Assembly (NCBI GenBank): GCA_029052085.1
Contig: JAIDJS010000133.1
Location: 1-8,859 of the forward strand
Direction of reading: 5' to 3'
DNA from: Eubacterium sp.
Lineage (GTDB): Bacteria; Bacillota; Clostridia; Oscillospirales; Acutalibacteraceae
DNA: 8,859 nucleotides
Below are positions 5,676-8,859 of the stretch, piece after piece (position 1 is the stretch's first letter; each line of letters begins with the position of its first letter). The notes below the pieces were generated by a model. That model saw only the letters and a list, made by a program, of their open reading frames with translations, was not told the DNA's origin and did not search any database. The position numbers and the translations under genes are program-made.

Positions 5676-6572
5676 ATGGTTGAAAAGTATTTAACAAGCG
5701 CTCAAATGGCTGAAAAATGGGGCGTTTCCGAGCGAAGTGTGCGTAATTACTGTAACGAAGGCAGAGTTGACGGTGCTGTTCTTATCGGCAAGATTTGGAG
5801 TATTCCTGAAAATGCGCTTAAGCCTGAAAGGCTGAATAAAAAGAAAAATACTAATCTTTTAGATATTTTAAAAGAGCAAAAAGAAAATCATCTGACAGGA
5901 GGAATTTATCATAAAATTCAGATTGAGTTAACCTATAATTCAAATCATATTGAGGGCAGCAGGCTTACACACGATCAGACAAGATTTATTTATGAAACTA
6001 ATACAATCGGAATTACAGAGCAGGCAGTTAATGTGGATGATGTGATTGAAACCGCAAATCATTTCAGGTGCATTGACAAAATCATTGATTGTGCAAATTT
6101 GCAGATGAGCGAAAAATTGATTAAAGAACTGCATTTTATTCTTAAATCAGGAACTGCCGACAACCGCAAGGATTGGTTTGCTGTTGGTGATTATAAGAAA
6201 CTGCCGAATGAGGTTGCTGACAGAGAAACAACCTCTCCTGAAAATGTGCATAATGAAATCAAGTCCTTGCTTGAAAAGTATAATAACAAGGATAATAAGA
6301 CGATAGAAGATATTATTTCTTTTCATGTTGATTTTGAAAGAATACATCCTTTTCAGGACGGCAACGGCAGAGTTGGCAGGCTTTTGCTATTTAAGGAATG
6401 CTTAAAATATAATATTGTGCCGTTTATTATTGATGATGATTTGAAACTGTTTTATTACAGAGGACTAAAAGAATGGTCAAGAGAAAAAGGCTTTTTGATA
6501 GATACCTGCTTAACAGCACAGGATAGATTTAAGAAGTATTTGGATTATTTCAGAATACCATATGATGATTAA
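5676..6572 (+). CDS. Fic-domain protein (probable AMP transferase) with N-terminal helix-turn-helix
   Basis: Fic enzymes usually move AMP from ATP to a hydroxyl on a target protein, often to block growth or tune stress. From ATG 5676 this one has 298 residues. Residues 5-45 form a helix-turn-helix of the excisionase/MerR-like kind (LTSAQMAEKWGVSERSVRN). The catalytic Fic motif is complete at 224-234, HPFQDGNGRVGR starting with His224. SNHIEG at 89-94 fits the inhibitory pattern [S/T]xxxE[G/N], with Glu93 as the blocking residue, so this is a class II, self-inhibited Fic. No separate antitoxin is then required. The frame is open from TTG 5640, but that codon lies upstream of the -10 box at 5655-5660, so ATG 5676 is preferred. 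The leader is then about 9 nt with only a weak GGTG ribosome binding site. The helix-turn-helix suggests autoregulation or a DNA-linked target. Confidence 0.9.
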   Translation: MVEKYLTSAQMAEKWGVSERSVRNYCNEGRVDGAVLIGKIWSIPENALKPERLNKKKNTNLLDILKEQKENHLTGGIYHKIQIELTYNSNHIEGSRLTHDQTRFIYETNTIGITEQAVNVDDVIETANHFRCIDKIIDCANLQMSEKLIKELHFILKSGTADNRKDWFAVGDYKKLPNEVADRETTSPENVHNEIKSLLEKYNNKDNKTIEDIISFHVDFERIHPFQDGNGRVGRLLLFKECLKYNIVPFIIDDDLKLFYYRGLKEWSREKGFLIDTCLTAQDRFKKYLDYFRIPYDD

Positions 6573-6643
6573 TTTAATGCAATATATTGTATTATTTCTA
6601 TATATTACAGAACGGCAAAAAATCATTTGATTGAGGTAATAGT

Positions 6644-7258
6644 ATGTTCAATTTAATTAAAGGTGCAAAAATAAGTAACAATATTCTGCTTAAGGAAGAA
6701 TATGAAATAAATGGCAATTGGATTTATGCTAACATCAGTGCTGAAAATATTCGCAAAGTAATAGATAAGTTTGTTGAAATAGAAAAGGGCAATAAATTTT
6801 GCTTATTTATTGAAACTCCTGCAAATATTGCTGATGAAAATGTAATCGGAATGTATAATGAAGGTTTTTATCAGTTAGATGGCAAGCATATGGATGTTTA
6901 TTATCTTGATAATATTATGGATGAATATGTTATCTATTTGCTGGATAAGTTTGGTGATATACTTATTAATGACGGACTTTCTCATTTTGGTGTGCTTTCA
7001 CAAAGCGGCAGGGAGATAGGAAAGTATAAATATAATGTAATCAAGGCTTATACAAGGGATGATTTGTTGCCTCTGATTAAAGTATTTAATTCATTTGATG
7101 TACTTGAAACGGATAATCTTGTTACTGCATGGGACTATTTTTCTCAGGATAATCCCGGTGAAAGTGAACTATATAAAAAAGACGGAAAAACCATTTATGA
7201 TGTGGTTGATGAATTAAAAGAAATCGGACTTTATAAATATGAGCAGAGAGAGGAATAA
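6644..7258 (+). CDS. Unknown 204-aa protein between Fic and HipA-like genes
   Basis: I do not recognise this protein. It appears soluble, with no signal peptide or membrane helix, and is rich in Asp, Glu, Tyr and Asn. Visible blocks are a strand KFCLFIETPAN near 51-61, the acidic/aromatic stretch DVYYLDNIMDEYVIYLL near 84-100, GLSHFGVLSQSG near 111-122, and a C-terminal helix VVDELKEIGLYKY with an acidic tail. No nuclease, kinase or nucleotide-binding motif stands out. ATG 6644 has GAGG at 6633-6636, 7 bases upstream. It follows the Fic gene by 71 bases, without a clear terminator or strong promoter between, so it may be read from the Fic promoter. The kinase gene downstream has its own promoter. 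Its place suggests a partner, target or antidote of a neighbour, which is inference only. Confidence 0.75.
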   Translation: MFNLIKGAKISNNILLKEEYEINGNWIYANISAENIRKVIDKFVEIEKGNKFCLFIETPANIADENVIGMYNEGFYQLDGKHMDVYYLDNIMDEYVIYLLDKFGDILINDGLSHFGVLSQSGREIGKYKYNVIKAYTRDDLLPLIKVFNSFDVLETDNLVTAWDYFSQDNPGESELYKKDGKTIYDVVDELKEIGLYKYEQREE

Positions 7259-7265
7259 CTGCGAT

Positions 7266-7294
7266 TTGATTATTTTGTCTGTTTATGGTAAAGT
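7266..7294 (+). promoter_or_regulatory. Extended -10 promoter of the HipA-like gene
   Basis: TTGATT 7266-7271, a 17-bp spacer and TAAAGT 7289-7294 preceded by TGG (7286-7288) lie 31 bases before the chosen start. The form closely matches the Fic promoter (TTGAT, ATTTTG in the spacer, ATGGTA), though the -10 is weaker. Confidence 0.55.
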
Positions 7295-7324
7295 ATGAGT
7301 ATAAGTAGCAAAGGAGGTAAAGCA

Positions 7325-8377
7325 ATGATTGATTCAAACGGATATGTAATGTCTGCTGACAGGCAGGTTGCAAGAATTGAAAATGGATTAGTAGTTGATG
7401 TTGATGAGCAATTTGCACCTTTGCATTTTATCAACGGCAAAGATTTTACCTCTTGGCTTGAGGGTAGGGCTATTGACTCTCATCGAGCAAATTCCCGCCT
7501 TTTAAAAAAGGTTTTGCGTCTTGCAAATCGTGATGATGCCAATACCGCTCTTACCGTAAATGCGGTTACAATTACGGATAACTACTGGTTTAAAGCTGAT
7601 GATGAAAACTTAACTTGGGATGAAGTTAAGTTTAATGAAAATGTTTTTGATAATCTTGCTCTTAAGGGTGATCCTGACAGCTTTAATCAAAAACCGTCAA
7701 GAACCCCGGAGCTTACGAATATCGGTAGCTTTGAAAAGTGCTGGCGTTTGATTGACGGCAAGTGGTGGATGTATAAAATCGGTAACGATAATCAAATCTT
7801 CTCCGAGCTTTTTATATACCATTTGGGTCATGCACTTGGCTTTAATATGGCGAAATACGAATATGATAACGGTTATGTCAAAACAAAGGATTTTACTGAT
7901 GGAAAAGTGAATTTTGAGCCGATTTGTTCGGTTATGGGTGATAATGAGGATTACAGCGATAACTTTGATTATTTTATGAACTTGTCAAAAGACATTGCGG
8001 TTGATTATTTGAAAATGCTTTATCTCGATTCTCTTTGCTATAATATGGATAGGCATACAAATAATTATGGTTTGTTAAGAGATATTGAAACAGGCGAGAT
8101 TCTTTCACTTGCACCGAATTATGATAATAACATTGCACTTATTGCAAACGGTTATCCAAAGGCTGTCAGCAGAGAAAAGGACGGTATTCTCCGATTTTTC
8201 TTTGAATTTCTTGATAATAACAGTGAGGCAAAAGAATTGTTTAAATCGCTTGATATACCTGTTATTACAAAAGAAACTATAATTAATTGTATTGATAAAA
8301 TTCCTGTTAAGGTAGATAGTGATTTTATTATTGAATTTATTTTGAATGGACAGAAAAAAATAAGAAATCGTGTGTAA
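7325..8377 (+). CDS. HipA-like serine/threonine protein kinase
   Basis: HipA-type kinases phosphorylate cell proteins and can cause growth arrest or persistence. From ATG 7325 this protein has 350 residues. The N-terminal part (1-125) lacks the usual HipA N-terminal subdomain. The kinase core follows: T131-N-I-G-S-F-E-K as a possible glycine loop, W148-M-Y-K with likely ATP lysine Lys151, and Glu161 on the next helix. The catalytic loop is NMDRHTNNYG at 240-249 (Asp242, Asn246/247), and LAPNYDN at 262-268 gives the metal-binding Asp267. All core residues are present, so it should be active. The frame opens at ATG 7295, but AAAGGAGG at 7310-7317 points to ATG 7325, and 7295 sits at the promoter -10. 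No HipB-like repressor gene lies beside it, unlike classic hipBA. The 204-aa gene upstream is the only candidate partner. Confidence 0.85.
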   Translation: MIDSNGYVMSADRQVARIENGLVVDVDEQFAPLHFINGKDFTSWLEGRAIDSHRANSRLLKKVLRLANRDDANTALTVNAVTITDNYWFKADDENLTWDEVKFNENVFDNLALKGDPDSFNQKPSRTPELTNIGSFEKCWRLIDGKWWMYKIGNDNQIFSELFIYHLGHALGFNMAKYEYDNGYVKTKDFTDGKVNFEPICSVMGDNEDYSDNFDYFMNLSKDIAVDYLKMLYLDSLCYNMDRHTNNYGLLRDIETGEILSLAPNYDNNIALIANGYPKAVSREKDGILRFFFEFLDNNSEAKELFKSLDIPVITKETIINCIDKIPVKVDSDFIIEFILNGQKKIRNRV

Positions 8378-8398
8378 TTTTAGACACACGATTTCTTA
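8361..8398. terminator. Convergent (bidirectional) terminator hairpin
   Basis: TAAGAAATCGTGTGT (8361-8375) and ACACACGATTTCTTA (8384-8398) form a perfect 15-bp stem around an 8-nt loop. Read on the minus strand it is followed by a T-run (complement of the A-run 8354-8360), a classic terminator for the minus-strand genes. On the plus strand the tail is AT-rich without a T-run. The stem includes the last codons and stop of the kinase gene. Confidence 0.85.
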
Positions 8399-8411
8399 AT
8401 GTTATATATAT

Positions 8412-8549
8412 TTAATCATCTTCATCTTCTTCTTGGCGATATTCACTGTCATCCCAGTTGTAGACATATTCGCCTCGGTCAATACTAAAACCGTCACGCT
8501 CAATATTCTCGTACTCCCCAGACTCATAATTAAAACACCATTTTGACAT
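8412..8549 (-). CDS. Very acidic 45-aa small protein
   Basis: Read on the minus strand, ATG 8549-8547 opens 45 codons ending at TAA 8414-8412. The start has GGAGG (8564-8560) at a 10-base spacing, which is strong support for translation. The peptide begins MSKWCFNYESGEYENIERDG and ends in the acidic run QEEDEDD. It has 16 Asp/Glu against 4 Lys/Arg, with five Tyr and two Trp. There is no membrane span or cysteine motif (one Cys at position 5). Its ATG overlaps the stop of the upstream minus-strand gene by one base (TAATG), so the two are coupled and probably work together. The function is unknown. Such acidity could mean binding to a basic partner or DNA mimicry, but nothing in the sequence proves this. 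The convergent terminator follows 14 bases after the stop. Confidence 0.7.
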   Translation of the reverse strand: MSKWCFNYESGEYENIERDGFSIDRGEYVYNWDDSEYRQEEDEDD

Positions 8550-8859
8550 TATTGAATTTCCTCCAGATGTTCATTAATATTTTTTATTGCTTCATATGAC
8601 TCGTTCAGTTCTTCGGCAAGATGCTTTAAAATAGGTGAAGTAGGAATTTTTGTTACTTTTGCAACATTGGTTATTATGCCAATTAGCTGATTTTTAGCAG
8701 GAGTTTTTGAAACACATGCACTGAAACTTACTATGTCACCATTATCATAAAAATCAAATGATTGTTCACAAGCTTTTTTCCACATATCTTTCATATATTC
8801 CTGAGCATAAAATTCATCATTTTTGACAGATAAAATTAATTTGCAAAGTGTATGATATG
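8549..8859 (-). CDS. Unknown protein, C-terminal 103 residues (5' end outside window)
   Basis: The minus-strand frame ending at TAA 8551-8549 is open to the right edge. The Met at 8794 is therefore probably internal and the gene begins beyond the window. Upstream of that Met the frame reads Y-H-T-L-C-K-L-I-L-S-V-K-N-D-E-F-Y-A-Q-E-Y with no stop. The visible part is mostly helical. It has an aromatic stretch FDFYDNGDIVSFSACVSKTP, then a Val/Ile/Thr-rich segment, and a charged C-terminal helix ending EHLEEIQ. I recognise no family and see no membrane span or catalytic motif. It is followed, with a 1-base overlap, by the 45-aa acidic gene, so they form one operon ending at the shared hairpin. 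No start or promoter lies in the window. Confidence 0.65.
   Translation of the reverse strand, partial: YHTLCKLILSVKNDEFYAQEYMKDMWKKACEQSFDFYDNGDIVSFSACVSKTPAKNQLIGIITNVAKVTKIPTSPILKHLAEELNESYEAIKNINEHLEEIQ

Noticed and set aside
7295..7324. Upstream ATG start for the kinase
   Set aside because: It sits directly at the -10 region, and the strong ribosome binding site at 7310-7317 serves ATG 7325.
7122..7418. Minus-strand frame of 98 codons across the 204-aa gene, promoter and kinase start
   Set aside because: It spans the ends of two well-supported genes and the promoter between them, and shows no family pattern.
8105..8389. Minus-strand frame of 94 codons under the kinase 3' end
   Set aside because: It begins inside the terminator hairpin and lies opposite conserved kinase sequence; it is a shadow.
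1..8859. tRNA, rRNA, CRISPR repeats and insertion-sequence transposases
   Set aside because: No cloverleaf, regularly spaced repeats or transposase motif was seen by eye; the only recombinase is the serine type.

Overview
The window looks like DNA from a low-GC Firmicute of the class Clostridia, probably a gut Ruminococcaceae/Lachnospiraceae-type bacterium. The grounds are AT-rich codon use, strong GGAGG ribosome binding sites, TTGACA/TATAAT-type promoters, and a mobilisation/recombination module of the kind common in those families. Species and chromosomal position cannot be told from the sequence.

Left part (1-4511): after the 3' end of a DUF4357-domain gene comes a compact integrative mobilisable element (IME). 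It has a 486-base non-coding leader holding a perfect-consensus promoter, a long terminator-like hairpin, a candidate origin of transfer and two further hairpins. This is followed by a tightly packed operon: a MobC-like accessory protein, a MOBP/VirD2-type relaxase and a small DUF6870-like protein. A large serine recombinase then has its own extended -10 promoter and ends at a clear intrinsic terminator. The relaxase and MobC would nick and lead the DNA strand at oriT, a helper conjugation system would supply the channel, and the recombinase would excise and integrate the element. Neither att site could be located.

Middle and right part (4512-8398): a GNAT acetyltransferase and a 140-aa cysteine-containing unknown protein are followed by a Fic-domain protein with an N-terminal helix-turn-helix and a built-in inhibitory motif. 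Next are a 204-aa protein of unknown function and a HipA-like kinase. The Fic and kinase genes have promoters of the same form (TTGAT, 17-bp spacer, TGG-extended -10). Two toxin-type protein-modifying enzymes flanking an unknown gene make this a plausible accessory stress or defence island. Whether it is cargo of the IME or host DNA beside it is unresolved.

Right edge (8361-8859): a strong hairpin separates the kinase gene from convergent minus-strand genes: a very acidic 45-aa protein, too short for most gene finders, coupled by a 1-base overlap to a longer unknown gene that runs off the window.

The most interesting candidates are the apparently free-standing ~200-nt RNA unit at 261-457, the inverted repeat straddling the recombinase promoter, and the Fic / unknown / HipA-like cluster. 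No tRNA, rRNA, CRISPR array or insertion sequence was seen.
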